Shown here in pieces: positions 19,774 through 29,781 of a stretch of 64,000 nt of DNA. Within the stretch, counting starts at the first letter, position 1. The number at the start of each line of letters is the position of its first letter. Origin of the DNA: Haemophilus parahaemolyticus (GTDB lineage Bacteria; Pseudomonadota; Gammaproteobacteria; Enterobacterales; Pasteurellaceae); contig NZ_MUXY01000014.1 in NCBI RefSeq assembly GCF_002015035.1, positions 1 to 64,000 on the forward strand, read 5' to 3'. A program made the position numbers and the translations under genes. The notes under the pieces were generated by a model. It was not told where the DNA came from and searched no databases. It worked only from the letters and a program-made list of their open reading frames with translations.

Positions 19774-20046
19774 ATGAGCCATTCAGTGATTACCGTTATT
19801 GGACAAGATCGTGTTGGGATTGTGTACGATGTTGCGAAGATCTTAGCCGAACATAACATTAATATTCTTAACATTAGCCAGCAGCTGATGGAAAATTATT
19901 TCACGATGATTATCCTTGTTGACACTGCTCAATGTTCACTTTCTTTCCCTGAATTAGCCACACTGTGTAGCGAAAAAAGCAAAGCATTACAATTAGATAT
20001 TCGCTTGCAAAATGAGCAAATATTTAAAGCGATGCACCGCATTTAG
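19774..20046 (+). CDS. ACT-domain protein, UPF0237 family
   Basis: A 90-residue protein made of a single ACT domain ([20 protein letters not shown], then the helix and second strand), the UPF0237 family. ACT domains bind amino acids or other small ligands and usually regulate an attached enzyme. AAAGGAA precedes ATG 19774. It lies eight bases upstream of a PFL/UPF0210 gene, and this pairing is widespread in bacteria and archaea. A regulatory role for its partner is an inference. Confidence 0.9.
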   Translation: MSHSVITVIGQDRVGIVYDVAKILAEHNINILNISQQLMENYFTMIILVDTAQCSLSFPELATLCSEKSKALQLDIRLQNEQIFKAMHRI

Positions 20047-20054
20047 GGGGCGAG

Positions 20055-21410
20055 ATGAGCATTCAATCTAACGAAATTTTAGAAACGATTCGAATGGTAT
20101 CGAATCAGCATTTTGATGTTCGCACCATTACTATTGGCATTGATTTGCACGACTGCATCAGTAGCGATATTGATGAGTTGAACCAAAATATCTTCAATAA
20201 AATTACCCGAGTAGGTAAAGATTTGGTGGAAACCGCCAAAATTCTTTCTGCTAAATATGGCGTGCCGATTGTGAACCAGCGCATTTCTGTTACCCCTATT
20301 GCGCAAATTGCTGCGGCAACCAAAGCGGACTCTTACGTTTCGATTGCTCAAACACTCGACCGTGCAGCGAAAGCGATTGGAGTGTCGTTTATCGGCGGTT
20401 TCTCCGCATTGGTTCAAAAAGGAATGTCGCCGTCTGACGAGGTACTGATTCGATCCATTCCTGAAGCAATGAAAACCACTGACATCGTGTGTAGCTCAAT
20501 CAATATTGGCTCAACCCGTGCGGGCATCAATATGGACGCAGTAAAATTAGCGGGAGAAATGATTAAACAGACCGCCGAAATTACCCCAGAAGGCTTTGGT
20601 TGTGCCAAGATCGTAGTGTTCTGTAATGCCGTGGAAGATAATCCTTTTATGGCAGGGGCTTTCCACGGTTCGGGTGAAGCCGATGCAGTGATTAATGTTG
20701 GTGTTTCAGGACCAGGCGTAGTAAAAGAGGCGTTAGAAAATTCCCATGTAACAACACTTACCGAAGTGGCGGAAGTGGTGAAGAAAACGGCGTTTAAAAT
20801 TACTCGTGTAGGTGAATTGATTGGGCAAGAAGCTTCTAAAATGCTTAATATTCCATTTGGTATTTTGGATCTTTCCCTTGCTCCAACCCCTGCGGTGGGT
20901 GACTCAGTTGCTCGGATTTTAGAAGCGATGGGGTTAAGTGTATGTGGCACACATGGCACAACTGCTGCCCTTGCATTACTTAACGATGCAGTGAAAAAAG
21001 GCGGAATGATGGCATCGAGTGCGGTCGGTGGTTTAAGCGGTGCATTTATTCCTGTTTCAGAAGATGAAGGTATGATTTCCGCCGCAGAACAAGGCGTTCT
21101 CACGTTAGATAAATTGGAGGCGATGACAGCGGTTTGCTCGGTGGGCTTGGATATGATTGCCGTCCCAGGTGATACCCCTGCTCACACTATTTCTGGCATT
21201 ATTGCCGATGAAGCTGCGATTGGGATGATTAACAGTAAAACTACCGCAGTGCGCATTATTCCTGTTACGGGTAAAACCGTAGGCGAAAGTGTGGAATTCG
21301 GCGGCTTGCTTGGTTATGCACCGATTATGCCAGTAAAAGAAGGCTCTTGCGAAGTGTTCGTCAACCGCGGCGGGCGTATTCCAGCCCCTGTCCAGTCGAT
21401 GAAGAACTAA
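20055..21410 (+). CDS. PFL-family (UPF0210/DUF711) protein
   Basis: A 451-residue cytoplasmic protein of the UPF0210/DUF711 family, which has a fold related to glycyl-radical enzymes but no assigned reaction. Family stretches include [38 protein letters not shown] and [29 protein letters not shown] precedes ATG 20055, eight bases after the ACT-domain gene, so the two form an operon. Codon use and GC content seem slightly higher than in the preceding genes, but I draw no conclusion from that. Confidence 0.9.
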   Translation: MSIQSNEILETIRMVSNQHFDVRTITIGIDLHDCISSDIDELNQNIFNKITRVGKDLVETAKILSAKYGVPIVNQRISVTPIAQIAAATKADSYVSIAQTLDRAAKAIGVSFIGGFSALVQKGMSPSDEVLIRSIPEAMKTTDIVCSSINIGSTRAGINMDAVKLAGEMIKQTAEITPEGFGCAKIVVFCNAVEDNPFMAGAFHGSGEADAVINVGVSGPGVVKEALENSHVTTLTEVAEVVKKTAFKITRVGELIGQEASKMLNIPFGILDLSLAPTPAVGDSVARILEAMGLSVCGTHGTTAALALLNDAVKKGGMMASSAVGGLSGAFIPVSEDEGMISAAEQGVLTLDKLEAMTAVCSVGLDMIAVPGDTPAHTISGIIADEAAIGMINSKTTAVRIIPVTGKTVGESVEFGGLLGYAPIMPVKEGSCEVFVNRGGRIPAPVQSMKN

Positions 21411-21457
21411 ATTTTAGGCATAGTAGATAAAATTTGTTTTCTAAACAATTTTAAATA

Positions 21458-21595
21458 ATGTTTTTGAAATTATTTTTATTTCTTTATCTGCTTGTGATTG
21501 CTATTTTTTCCTTAATTTCTGCATTAGGATTGCCATGGTATGAGAGCAAGAAATATTTACAGAACTTTTTCCAAATTAGACCGCTTACTTCATAG
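21458..21595 (+). CDS. Possible small hydrophobic protein
   Basis: An open frame of 45 codons in the 288-bp gap between the PFL gene and typA. It would encode one membrane helix (about residues 2-24, Leu/Phe/Ile rich) and a short basic tail. There is no clear ribosome site, and the codons near the 3' end overlap an uptake-signal-like ACCGCTTAC. It may well be chance. Confidence 0.2.
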   Translation: MFLKLFLFLYLLVIAIFSLISALGLPWYESKKYLQNFFQIRPLTS

Positions 21596-21615
21596 CCAAT
21601 AGGTGTAATTTAGCG

Positions 21616-21666
21616 TATAATTTAGCACCTCAAATTTCCGTAGGGTGGGACTTGTCCCACCTTTTT
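21616..21666 (+). promoter_or_regulatory. typA promoter -10 and leader hairpin with T-run
   Basis: A perfect -10 box TATAAT (21616-21621) has TAGCCA 17 bases upstream (21593-21598). Starting 22 bases after it, GGTGGGAC (21644-21651) and GTCCCACC (21654-21661) form an 8-bp stem with a 2-nt loop, followed by five T residues. The whole structure lies ahead of the typA start at 21699. It could be a leader attenuator of typA or a terminator for upstream transcription. Confidence 0.6.
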
Positions 21667-21698
21667 ATTTTCCTTCATAGGCAAAAATCATTTTATTT

Positions 21699-23546
21699 AT
21701 GCAACAATTAGATACAAACAAACTACGTAATATTGCGATTATCGCACACGTAGACCACGGTAAAACTACCCTCGTTGATAAACTTCTTAAACTTTCAGGC
21801 ACATTAGATACTTCTCGCGGTGATACTGAAGAGCGCGTGATGGACTCAAACGATCTTGAGAAAGAACGTGGTATTACCATTCTTGCGAAAAACACTGCAA
21901 TTAACTGGAACGATTACCGCATTAATATCGTAGACACTCCAGGGCATGCGGACTTCGGTGGTGAAGTTGAGCGCGTGCTTTCAATGGTAGATTCAGTATT
22001 ATTAGTCGTAGATGCGTTCGATGGTCCGATGCCACAAACGCGTTTCGTAACTCAAAAAGCCTTTGCACACGGTTTAAAACCAATCGTAGTTATCAATAAA
22101 GTGGACCGCCCAGGTGCTCGCCCTGACTGGGTTGTAGATCAAGTATTTGATTTATTCGTAAACCTTGGTGCAACTGACGAACAATTAGACTTCCCAATCA
22201 TTTACGCTTCAGCATTAAATGGTGTTGCAGGCTTAGAGCACGAAGATTTAGCACCAAATATGGATCCTTTATTTGAGGCGATTGTAGAACACGTTTCTCC
22301 GCCAGATGTTCACTTAGAAGAGCCGTTCCAAATGCAAATTTCGCAATTGGATTACAGCAAATATTTAGGTGTAATCGGTATCGGTCGTATCAAACGTGGT
22401 ACGGTAAAACCGAACCAACCTGTAACAATCATTGATGCATATGGTAACACTCGCAATGGTCGTGTTGGTCAAGTATTAGGTCATTTAGGCTTACAACGTT
22501 ACGAAGCGGAAGAAGCTTATGCGGGCGATATTATTGCTATCACTGGCTTAGGCGAACTCAACATTTCTGATACATTATGTGATATCAACAATGTTGAAGC
22601 ATTGCCCGCATTAACTGTAGATGAACCAACGGTAACGATGTTCTTCTGTGTAAATACCTCGCCATTCTGTGGTCAAGAAGGTAAATATGTAACTTCACGC
22701 CAAATCTTAGAACGCTTGAAAAAAGAGTTAGTGCACAACGTAGCATTACGCGTGGAAGAAACCGATGACTCTGATGTATTCAGCGTGTCTGGTCGTGGCG
22801 AATTACACTTATCGGTATTGATCGAGAATATGCGTCGCGAAGGCTATGAATTAGCTGTATCTCGTCCAAAAGTAATCTTCAAAGAGATTGATGGTCGCAA
22901 GCAAGAGCCATACGAGCAAGTGACTATCGATATCGAAGAACAACACCAAGGTGCGGTAATGGAAGCATTAGGTATCCGTAAAGGTGAAGTGCGTGATATG
23001 GTGCCAGATGGTAAAGGTCGTACCCGTTTAGAGTACATCATTCCAAGCCGTGGTTTAATCGGTTTCCGTAATGACTTTATGACAATGACATCAGGTACTG
23101 GCTTACTTTACTCAAGTTTCAGCCACTATGATGATGTGAAGCCAGGAGAAATTGGTCAGCGTATCAATGGTGTATTGATTTCAAACGGCACTGGTAAAGC
23201 ATTAGCATACTCACTTTATGCATTACAGGATCGTGGTAAATTAATGGTAGAGCATGGTGCAGAAATATACGAAGGTCAAGTTATCGGTATTCACAGCCGT
23301 TCAAACGACTTAACCGTAAATCCATTGGAAGGTAAAAAACTCACCAATATGCGTGCTTCAGGTAAAGATGATGCCCTAACACTGACGACGCCAGTAAAAA
23401 TGACACTTGAACAAGCGCTAGAATTTATTGACGATGACGAGTTAGTGGAAGTAACGCCAACTTCCGTACGTATTCGTAAAAAACTTCTTACCGAAGTAGA
23501 ACGTAAACGTGCAAGCCGTACTACAACCAGTACAAGTACGCGTTAA
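21699..23546 (+). CDS. typA: Ribosome-associated translational GTPase TypA/BipA
   Basis: A 615-residue GTPase related to EF-G and LepA that binds the ribosome and helps 50S assembly and growth under stress or cold. G-domain motifs are visible: [10 protein letters not shown] (G1), ERGITI (G2), [12 protein letters not shown] (G3) and NKVDRPGA (G4). Domains II, III and V follow, and the BipA-specific C-terminal domain includes [18 protein letters not shown]. The start [20 protein letters not shown] matches the usual N-terminus, although no strong Shine-Dalgarno sequence is seen. It is monocistronic. Confidence 0.97.
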   Translation: MQQLDTNKLRNIAIIAHVDHGKTTLVDKLLKLSGTLDTSRGDTEERVMDSNDLEKERGITILAKNTAINWNDYRINIVDTPGHADFGGEVERVLSMVDSVLLVVDAFDGPMPQTRFVTQKAFAHGLKPIVVINKVDRPGARPDWVVDQVFDLFVNLGATDEQLDFPIIYASALNGVAGLEHEDLAPNMDPLFEAIVEHVSPPDVHLEEPFQMQISQLDYSKYLGVIGIGRIKRGTVKPNQPVTIIDAYGNTRNGRVGQVLGHLGLQRYEAEEAYAGDIIAITGLGELNISDTLCDINNVEALPALTVDEPTVTMFFCVNTSPFCGQEGKYVTSRQILERLKKELVHNVALRVEETDDSDVFSVSGRGELHLSVLIENMRREGYELAVSRPKVIFKEIDGRKQEPYEQVTIDIEEQHQGAVMEALGIRKGEVRDMVPDGKGRTRLEYIIPSRGLIGFRNDFMTMTSGTGLLYSSFSHYDDVKPGEIGQRINGVLISNGTGKALAYSLYALQDRGKLMVEHGAEIYEGQVIGIHSRSNDLTVNPLEGKKLTNMRASGKDDALTLTTPVKMTLEQALEFIDDDELVEVTPTSVRIRKKLLTEVERKRASRTTTSTSTR

Positions 23547-23582
23547 TTCGCAAAGTTTAGGTCGAATTTGACCGCTTAATTT

Positions 23583-23616
23583 AGCCCCTGAATACTTTAG
23601 ATTACAGGGGCTTTTA
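23583..23616 (+). terminator. typA terminator
   Basis: AGCCCCTG (23583-23590) and CAGGGGCT (23605-23612) enclose a 14-nt loop and are followed by TTTATTTT. Confidence 0.82.
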
Positions 23617-23668
23617 TTTTGTCTATTATGCCTAAAAAGTATTTTTCTAAGCCTAAACAATAATATAA

Positions 23669-23702
23669 AAAAACCGCTTGTAATCTCTTACAAGCGGTTT
23701 TT
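23669..23702. terminator. Bidirectional terminator made from two inverted uptake signals
   Basis: AAAAACCGCTTGTAA (23669-23683) and TTACAAGCGGTTTTT (23688-23702) form a perfect 15-bp stem with loop TCTC. Each arm contains the 9-bp uptake-signal core. It separates the convergent typA and secDF units and ends 10 bases before the secF stop. Confidence 0.93.
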
Positions 23703-23712
23703 GCTTTGAAAC

Positions 23713-24687
23713 TTAGTAATCAATAAAAGACTCAGTATTTGCCCCTTCTTTTTCAACCACTGGTTTATTCATATGTTCACGGTCTAAGCCTAGCACTAAC
23801 GCCACACCGATTGCGATATAGATTGAAGAGTAAGTACCGAAACCGATACCGATTAACAAGGCTAGCGAGAAGCTGTGAATACTTGGACCACCGAACCAGA
23901 AGAGGGCTGCTACCACAAAGAGTGTAGTTACAGACGTCATTAAGGTACGTGAGAGCGTTTGGCTTAATGAAATATCAATCACCTCTTGCGAGCTTACACG
24001 GCGGATTTTACTAAAGTTTTCCCGCACGCGGTCGAATACTACGATAGAGTCGTTAAGTGAATAGCCAACAACGGAGAGAATCGCAGCGACAAAAGTAAGA
24101 TCGATCTCAATTTGAAGGAAAGAGAAAATTCCCAAGGTGACTAATACATCGTGGAACAAGGCTAAGATACCACCGAATGCCATACGAATTTCAAAACGCG
24201 TTCCTACGTAAAGTAAGAGCATTCCAAGTGTTGCTAATGTTGCATAGATGGCTCCTTGAGTAAGCTCTTCCCCTACGTTTGGCCCTACAAATTCTACGCT
24301 TTTAATTACCGCTTGAGGGTCAATATCCTTATGAACCATATTCATAATTTTACTGCCTAGATCTTTATCCCCAGCAGAGGCAGGCAAGCGGATCATAATA
24401 TCTTTTTGGCTACCCGTGGTTTGCACTAACGCACTACTAAAGCCCTCTTTTTCTAAAGAGGTTCTTACTTTTTCCAAATCAGCAGGTTGTGAAAATGAGG
24501 TTTCAATCACAGTACCGCCCGTGAAATCTAAGCCCCAGTTAAAGCCTTTGGTTACGATGGAGAAAAGACAAAGTGCTGTTACAATGAGTGAGAAGCCAAA
24601 ACCGATAAAGCGATAACGCATAAATGGAATGAGCTTATACGGAAGCTTGATTTCCGATACGTCTTTTTCTTTTTGAACTATTGCCAT
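23713..24687 (-). CDS. secF: Protein translocase subunit SecF
   Basis: An inner-membrane RND-related protein of 324 residues. With SecD it uses the proton gradient to pull proteins out of SecYEG on the periplasmic side. The first membrane segment (about 28-47) ends in GFNWGLDFTGGTVIE. Five more segments form the C-terminal bundle, with SVVGYSLNDSIVVFDRVREN in the fourth-fifth region. It starts 10 bases after the secD stop, so it is co-transcribed as yajC-secD-secF. Confidence 0.97.
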   Translation of the reverse strand: MAIVQKEKDVSEIKLPYKLIPFMRYRFIGFGFSLIVTALCLFSIVTKGFNWGLDFTGGTVIETSFSQPADLEKVRTSLEKEGFSSALVQTTGSQKDIMIRLPASAGDKDLGSKIMNMVHKDIDPQAVIKSVEFVGPNVGEELTQGAIYATLATLGMLLLYVGTRFEIRMAFGGILALFHDVLVTLGIFSFLQIEIDLTFVAAILSVVGYSLNDSIVVFDRVRENFSKIRRVSSQEVIDISLSQTLSRTLMTSVTTLFVVAALFWFGGPSIHSFSLALLIGIGFGTYSSIYIAIGVALVLGLDREHMNKPVVEKEGANTESFIDY

Positions 24688-24697
24688 TTATATCACC

Positions 24698-26545
24698 TTA
24701 AATCCAAAGTTTTTTCACACGTTTATTACCACCATACACCCAGTTTACAAGCATACGCGTTCCAGTGATTGCGGTAAACATAGAGATCATTACGCCCAAT
24801 GCCAAAGTAATCGCAAAGCCTTTTACAGGTCCTGTACCCACAGCATAAAGAACTAATGAGGTTAAAATAGTGGTTAAGTTTGAGTCGAAAATAGAGGTAA
24901 ATGCACCGTTATAGCCTTCGTGAATCGCTTGTTGTACTGAGCGACCGTTACGCAACTCTTCTTTGATACGTTCGTAAATCAATACGTTCGCATCCACTGA
25001 CATACCAACGGCAAGCACAATACCAGCAATACCTGGCATAGTTAAGGTTGCACCGATTAACGACATTAGCCCCATTGTTAAAATCATATTGACGGTTAAT
25101 GCTATGGAAGCAAACACACCGAACATTTTGTAGTACACCAGACAGAATACAATAGTAAGCACTAAGCCATACATACCTGCTTCTACACCTTTTTCAACGT
25201 TATCCGCACCAAGTGATGCACCCACTGTTCGTTCTTCTACAATAACGATTGGCGCAATCAATGCTCCTGAACGAAGCAATACTGCTAAGTTTTGAGCTTC
25301 AGCAGGTGAGTTAATCCCTGTGATTTGGAATTGGTTACCCAAACGGCTGTTGATGGTTGCCACATTAATCACTTCTTCGTGTTTTTCAAGGATCACTTTA
25401 CCATTCGCATCACGACGACCAGAATCCTTGAACTCGCTATAAAGTGTTGCCATTGGCTTACCGACTGCACTTTTCGTCATCTCTGCCATTTGGTTACCAC
25501 CATCGCTATCTAGCTTAATGCTAACTTGTGGTAAACCACGGTCATCTTTGCCAGAATTTGCATCTATAATATGCTCACCGCCTAAACTCGGTTTACGTTT
25601 AAGTACCATTGGGCGACCATCTTGCATATATTTAAGTTCTGAATCTGCAGGCACAATCCCACGCGTTGCTGCTTCAGGGTTTACAGTATCATTGACTAAA
25701 CGGAACTCAAGCGTTGCAGTTGCACCAAGCAACTCTTTTGCTCGAGCGGTGTCTTGCACCCCTGGTAACTCAACCACGATACGATCGGCACCTTGACGCT
25801 GAATAGTCGGTTCAGAAACACCTAACTCTTCCACACGTTTACGTAAAATAGATAAGTTTTGCTCAATGGCCATATCTCGAGCAGAAGATAAACCTGTTGC
25901 AGAAAGTGCAAAAGTTACTTCTGTCGGTGAGCTATAAGTGGCTTCTAGCGTGGTATGCGTACGTTTTACTAAGCGCACGGCTTTATCTGCATCAGTAGAG
26001 TCATTAAACTCAATCACAGTTGCAAAATTCTCGCCTTTTTTAACCGCTTTATAGCCAATTTTCTCTTTTCGGAAATCACTTCGTAAAGAGTCTTGTAAGC
26101 TTTCCTGTTGCTTTTGCATTGCGGTGTTCATGTCTACTTCCATTAAGAAGCGAACTCCACCACGTAAGTCTAGACCACGTTTCATCGGGCTACCGCCAAT
26201 ATCGGTTAGCCAAGTTGGTGTCGCTGGAGCAAGGTTTAAAGCCACTGAATATTTATCACCTAGCACTTCTGAGATTTTCTCTTTAGCAGGCAATTGTTGA
26301 TCATCTTTTTCCAGACGCACTAAGATTGAGCTATTTTCAAGCTGAGTTGCTTTTGGTGAGATATTCAACGATGCAAGGGCATTATTGACTTGAGCCAATG
26401 TTTCCGTTGTTGCCTCTTGCCCACGTGTCCCTGAAATTTGAACAGATGGATCTTCACCATATAAATTTGGAAGAGCATATAGACCACCAATTAAGGTAAT
26501 AATGATGACCATCAAGTTCTTCCATAACGGGAATCGATTTAACAC
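24698..26545 (-). CDS. secD: Protein translocase subunit SecD
   Basis: The 615-residue partner of SecF in Sec translocation. One N-terminal membrane helix is followed by a large periplasmic domain with RGLDLRGGVRFLMEVDM and the base domain (ELGVSEPTIQRQGADRIVVELPGVQD), then a five-helix bundle with GIAGIVLAVGMSVDANVLIYERI. An AGGAG site precedes the start. The gap to yajC (26546-26619) holds a long inverted repeat. In E. coli tgt and queA lie upstream of yajC; here the thr operon lies beyond. Confidence 0.97.
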   Translation of the reverse strand: MLNRFPLWKNLMVIIITLIGGLYALPNLYGEDPSVQISGTRGQEATTETLAQVNNALASLNISPKATQLENSSILVRLEKDDQQLPAKEKISEVLGDKYSVALNLAPATPTWLTDIGGSPMKRGLDLRGGVRFLMEVDMNTAMQKQQESLQDSLRSDFRKEKIGYKAVKKGENFATVIEFNDSTDADKAVRLVKRTHTTLEATYSSPTEVTFALSATGLSSARDMAIEQNLSILRKRVEELGVSEPTIQRQGADRIVVELPGVQDTARAKELLGATATLEFRLVNDTVNPEAATRGIVPADSELKYMQDGRPMVLKRKPSLGGEHIIDANSGKDDRGLPQVSIKLDSDGGNQMAEMTKSAVGKPMATLYSEFKDSGRRDANGKVILEKHEEVINVATINSRLGNQFQITGINSPAEAQNLAVLLRSGALIAPIVIVEERTVGASLGADNVEKGVEAGMYGLVLTIVFCLVYYKMFGVFASIALTVNMILTMGLMSLIGATLTMPGIAGIVLAVGMSVDANVLIYERIKEELRNGRSVQQAIHEGYNGAFTSIFDSNLTTILTSLVLYAVGTGPVKGFAITLALGVMISMFTAITGTRMLVNWVYGGNKRVKKLWI

Positions 26546-26565
26546 ACTAATTCTCCTAAAAGTAA

Positions 26566-26609
26566 AACGCTTGTTTTAAGCAGGCTTTAAGCTACTTAAA
26601 ACAAGCGTT
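26566..26609 (-). promoter_or_regulatory. Intercistronic hairpin between yajC and secD
   Basis: AACGCTTGTTTTAAG (26566-26580) and CTTAAAACAAGCGTT (26595-26609) form a perfect 15-bp stem with a 14-nt loop. On the minus strand it follows the yajC stop and is followed by TTACTTTTAGGAG, the secD ribosome site. The arms contain a near match to the uptake signal. It may lower readthrough into secD or shield the mRNA end. Confidence 0.75.
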
Positions 26610-26619
26610 AAAAATGAGA

Positions 26620-26919
26620 TTAAGGTTTTAATGCTTTCATTGTACCTTTTGGTAAGGTCGCTACTACGAAGTTACGAGAGATCATCACTTCGTTGTTGTC
26701 GTTTAATGCTATCACGATATTTTCATCTTCAGCACTCACTTTGGTAATTTTACCGATTAAACCACCGCTTGTTAAGATTTCATCCCCTTTTGAAAGGCTT
26801 GAAAGCAAGTTGCGTTGTTCTTTTTGGCGTTTAGATTGTGGGCGGAAAACCATAAAATAGAAAATCACACCGAACACAGCGAGAATGATCAACATTTCTA
26901 AACCGCTACCTTGTTGCAT
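26620..26919 (-). CDS. yajC: Preprotein translocase accessory subunit YajC
   Basis: A 99-residue inner-membrane protein that associates with SecDF. The single membrane helix (about 8-26, LIILAVFGVIFYFMVFRPQ) ends in the family sequence FRPQSKRQKE. The cytoplasmic domain contains LTSGGLIGKITKV. AAGGAGC precedes the start at 26919. It is the first gene of yajC-secD-secF. Confidence 0.96.
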   Translation of the reverse strand: MQQGSGLEMLIILAVFGVIFYFMVFRPQSKRQKEQRNLLSSLSKGDEILTSGGLIGKITKVSAEDENIVIALNDNNEVMISRNFVVATLPKGTMKALKP

Positions 26920-27165
26920 AAAAGCTCCTTAAAATCAATGAGTTAAGTTAAAAATATCCTTTTTCCGTATTCTGCCAAAATCAGTGAGGAAAATTACATT
27001 ATAAAATAGCATAAAATTGATTTTTTCACGAGTAGAAAATTTATGCGGAGGAAAAATAATAAACCAGAAAAAATATTTCCCAAATCTCAACAAAAAATCA
27101 TTGACAAATTTCTCACTTTGGCACATTCTCTACCCATCCTTCACGCTAAATTAAATAGCTAAATT

Positions 27166-27222
27166 ATGAATCCTCAAGCAATGATGACCACCATGATTAC
27201 GATCATTACCATCTTCGTGTAG
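27166..27222 (+). CDS. thrL: thr operon leader peptide
   Basis: An 18-codon open frame (MNPQAMMTTMITIITIFV) with four Thr and four Ile codons among 18. It lies upstream of a strong terminator and thrA. This is the classical attenuation layout of the E. coli thr operon: low charged tRNA-Thr or tRNA-Ile stalls the ribosome here and prevents terminator formation. A TTGACA at 27101-27106 is a likely -35 element, although the matching -10 is weak. Confidence 0.9.
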   Translation: MNPQAMMTTMITIITIFV

Positions 27223-27253
27223 TGCGGGTCAGTATTGCTAAAATCAACCAAGA

Positions 27254-27279
27254 AAAGCCCGCTACAAGCGGGCTTTTTT
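27254..27279 (+). terminator. thr operon attenuator
   Basis: AAAGCCCGC (27254-27262), loop TACAA and GCGGGCTTT (27268-27276) with a T-run to 27279. It lies 31 bases after the leader peptide stop and 45 bases before thrA, so it fits the transcription attenuator of the operon. Confidence 0.92.
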
Positions 27280-27324
27280 GTAGGAAAATTTACAACATCA
27301 TTCTTTTATTATTCAGGAGAAACT

Positions 27325-29781
27325 ATGCGAGTTCTTAAATTTGGTGGCACATCGCTTGCAAATCCAGAACGCTTTATGCAAGCGGCAGACATCATCGAAA
27401 AGGCACATTTAAAATCTCAAGCAGCAGGTGTGCTTTCTGCTCCCGCTAAAATTACCAATCATTTAGTCGCCATCGTAGATAAAGCGATTGCTGGCGAATC
27501 TTTCGAACAAAACCTTTCTGAAGCAACCGATATTTTCCATAATATTATCAATGGCTTACATGCAGTAAATAATAAGGTTGATCGTGAAGGTTTATTAGCA
27601 TTAGTTGAGGCTGAACTTAAACAAATTCAAGGCGTTGCCCAAGAAGCGGCACAAAGTAAGTCTCTTCCAGATTCCGTTGCAGCAACCATTCACTGCCGTG
27701 GTGAAAAACTTTCAATTGCGATGATGCAAGCGTGGTTTGAGGCAAAAGGTTACGAAGTAACCAACATCAATCCAGTTGAAAAATTACTCGCTGTAGGTAG
27801 CTACTTAGAATCTTCTGTGGATATCGCGGAATCAACTAAACGTGTTGATGCCAATGCAATTCCGAAGAAAAATATCGTGTTAATGGCAGGGTTTACGGCA
27901 GGTAATGAAAAAGGCGAATTAGTGTTGTTAGGTCGCAATGGTTCAGACTACTCAGCGGCTTGTTTAGCAGCTTGTTTAAACGCAGAATGTTGTGAAATTT
28001 GGACGGATGTAGACGGCGTTTATACTTGCGATCCGCGTTTAGTACCAGATGCGATTTGTTTAGAATCAATGAGTTATCAAGAAGCGATGGAGCTTTCTTA
28101 TTTCGGAGCGAAAGTGATCCATCCCCGTACAATAGGTCCCCTTGTTCCACTTAATATTCCGTGTTTAATTAAAAATACGGGTAATCCTGAAGGTAAAGGA
28201 ACTTACATTGATGGTAATATCAATGATGATGGCTTAAAAGTAAAAGGTATTACCAACCTAGATAATGTAGCAATGTTTAACGTATCTGGTTCTGGTATGC
28301 AGGGAATGGTTGGGATGGCTGCCCGTGTATTTTCATCTATGTCAAAGGCGGGTATTTCCGTCATCTTAATTACCCAATCTTCTTCTGAATACAGCATCAG
28401 TTTCTGCGTGCCAGCAAAATCAGCAGAAAAAGCTTTATCTGCACTAGAGAGTGAATTTGCTCATGAATTATTAGAAGGTTGCTTAAATCCTATTGATGTT
28501 ATTAAAGATCTTTCTGTTGTTTCTGTTGTTGGTGATGGTATGCGTACCGCAAAAGGCATCGCAGCCCGTTTCTTCTCTGCGCTTGCACAAGCAAACATCA
28601 GCATCGTAGCAATTGCTCAAGGCTCTTCTGAGCGTTCTATCTCTGCCGTTGTGCCATTAAATAAAGCGATTGAAGCCGTAAAAGCCACGCATAAACGCTT
28701 ATTCAGCAACAAAAAAGTGGTGGATATGTTCCTTGTTGGCGTGGGGGGCGTTGGTGGCTCATTGATTGAACAAGTGAAACAACAAAAGGCATTCCTTGCA
28801 AAGAAGGATATTGAGATCCGAGTTTGTGCATTAGCCAACTCAGATAAAATGTTACTCAATGAAAACGGTTTAAATTTAGATAACTGGCAGCAAGATTTAG
28901 AGAACGCAACACAGCCATCAGACTTTGATGTATTACTTTCGTTTATCAAATTGCACCACGTAGTAAACCCTGTATTTGTGGATTGTACTTCAGCACAATC
29001 TGTGGCAAACCTTTACGCTCGTGCGTTAAAAGAGGGCTTCCACGTAGTGACGCCAAACAAAAAAGCGAACACTTCAAGCTATGCTTACTATCAAGAAATA
29101 CGTGAAAATGCTCGCCAAAGCCAGCATAAATTCTTATACGAAACGAACGTAGGAGCGGGCTTACCTGTTATCGAAAACTTACAAAACTTGCTCGCTGCAG
29201 GCGATGAAGTTGAGAAATTCGAAGGGATTTTATCGGGCTCACTCTCTTTTATTTTCGGTAAACTAGAAGAGGGCTTAAGTCTTTCAGAAGCAACTTTACT
29301 CGCAAAAGAGAAAGGTTTTACTGAGCCTGATCCACGTGACGATTTATCAGGTGCAGATGTAGCACGTAAATTGCTGATTCTCGCACGTGAAATGGGCTTA
29401 GCACTTGAGTTTGAAGACATTGAAGTGGAAGGCGTGTTGCCAAAAGGTTTCTCAGAAGGAATGAATAAAGAGGAATTTTTGCAAGTGTTGCCAGAGCTTG
29501 ATGCAGAGTTCAATAAACGTATTGAAGCCGCAAAAGCGGAAGGTAAAGTGCTACGCTATGTTGGTTCAATTGTAAACGGAAAATGTCGTGTCGCGATTGA
29601 AGCGGTCGATTCTGAGCACCCACTTTACAAAGTGAAAAATGGTGAAAACGCACTTGCCTTCTTCACTCGCTATTACAGCCCAATTCCACTCTTATTGCGT
29701 GGTTACGGTGCGGGCAATAGCGTAACGGCTGCGGGTATCTTCGCGGATATTTTACGTACCTTACATGGAGGAGCACAATAA
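27325..29781 (+). CDS. thrA: Bifunctional aspartokinase I / homoserine dehydrogenase I
   Basis: A fusion enzyme of 818 residues. Aspartate kinase (about 1-300; [13 protein letters not shown] start, with the ATP/aspartate motif KFGGTS) and two ACT regulatory domains (about 310-450) precede homoserine dehydrogenase (about 460-815; nucleotide-binding [13 protein letters not shown] and catalytic region [13 protein letters not shown]). Together they catalyse the first and third steps from aspartate to threonine. ATG 27325 is chosen because AGGAGA lies just upstream and the family N-terminus starts there; an in-frame ATG within the attenuator region (27235) is not credible. The stop overlaps thrB (TAATG). 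Confidence 0.97.
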   Translation: MRVLKFGGTSLANPERFMQAADIIEKAHLKSQAAGVLSAPAKITNHLVAIVDKAIAGESFEQNLSEATDIFHNIINGLHAVNNKVDREGLLALVEAELKQIQGVAQEAAQSKSLPDSVAATIHCRGEKLSIAMMQAWFEAKGYEVTNINPVEKLLAVGSYLESSVDIAESTKRVDANAIPKKNIVLMAGFTAGNEKGELVLLGRNGSDYSAACLAACLNAECCEIWTDVDGVYTCDPRLVPDAICLESMSYQEAMELSYFGAKVIHPRTIGPLVPLNIPCLIKNTGNPEGKGTYIDGNINDDGLKVKGITNLDNVAMFNVSGSGMQGMVGMAARVFSSMSKAGISVILITQSSSEYSISFCVPAKSAEKALSALESEFAHELLEGCLNPIDVIKDLSVVSVVGDGMRTAKGIAARFFSALAQANISIVAIAQGSSERSISAVVPLNKAIEAVKATHKRLFSNKKVVDMFLVGVGGVGGSLIEQVKQQKAFLAKKDIEIRVCALANSDKMLLNENGLNLDNWQQDLENATQPSDFDVLLSFIKLHHVVNPVFVDCTSAQSVANLYARALKEGFHVVTPNKKANTSSYAYYQEIRENARQSQHKFLYETNVGAGLPVIENLQNLLAAGDEVEKFEGILSGSLSFIFGKLEEGLSLSEATLLAKEKGFTEPDPRDDLSGADVARKLLILAREMGLALEFEDIEVEGVLPKGFSEGMNKEEFLQVLPELDAEFNKRIEAAKAEGKVLRYVGSIVNGKCRVAIEAVDSEHPLYKVKNGENALAFFTRYYSPIPLLLRGYGAGNSVTAAGIFADILRTLHGGAQ

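Noticed and set aside
20414..21103. Long minus-strand frame (229 codons) opposite the PFL gene
   Set aside because: It is fully antisense to a well-supported family gene, and its Ser/Pro/Thr/Ile-rich composition is typical of a shadow frame.
26935..27126. Minus-strand frame of 63 codons upstream of yajC
   Set aside because: AT-rich and Phe/Ile rich by composition only, overlaps the likely thr promoter region, and has no homologous features.
27235..27324. N-terminal extension of ThrA from an upstream in-frame ATG
   Set aside because: It would be translated through the attenuator hairpin; the family start and AGGAGA site are at 27325.
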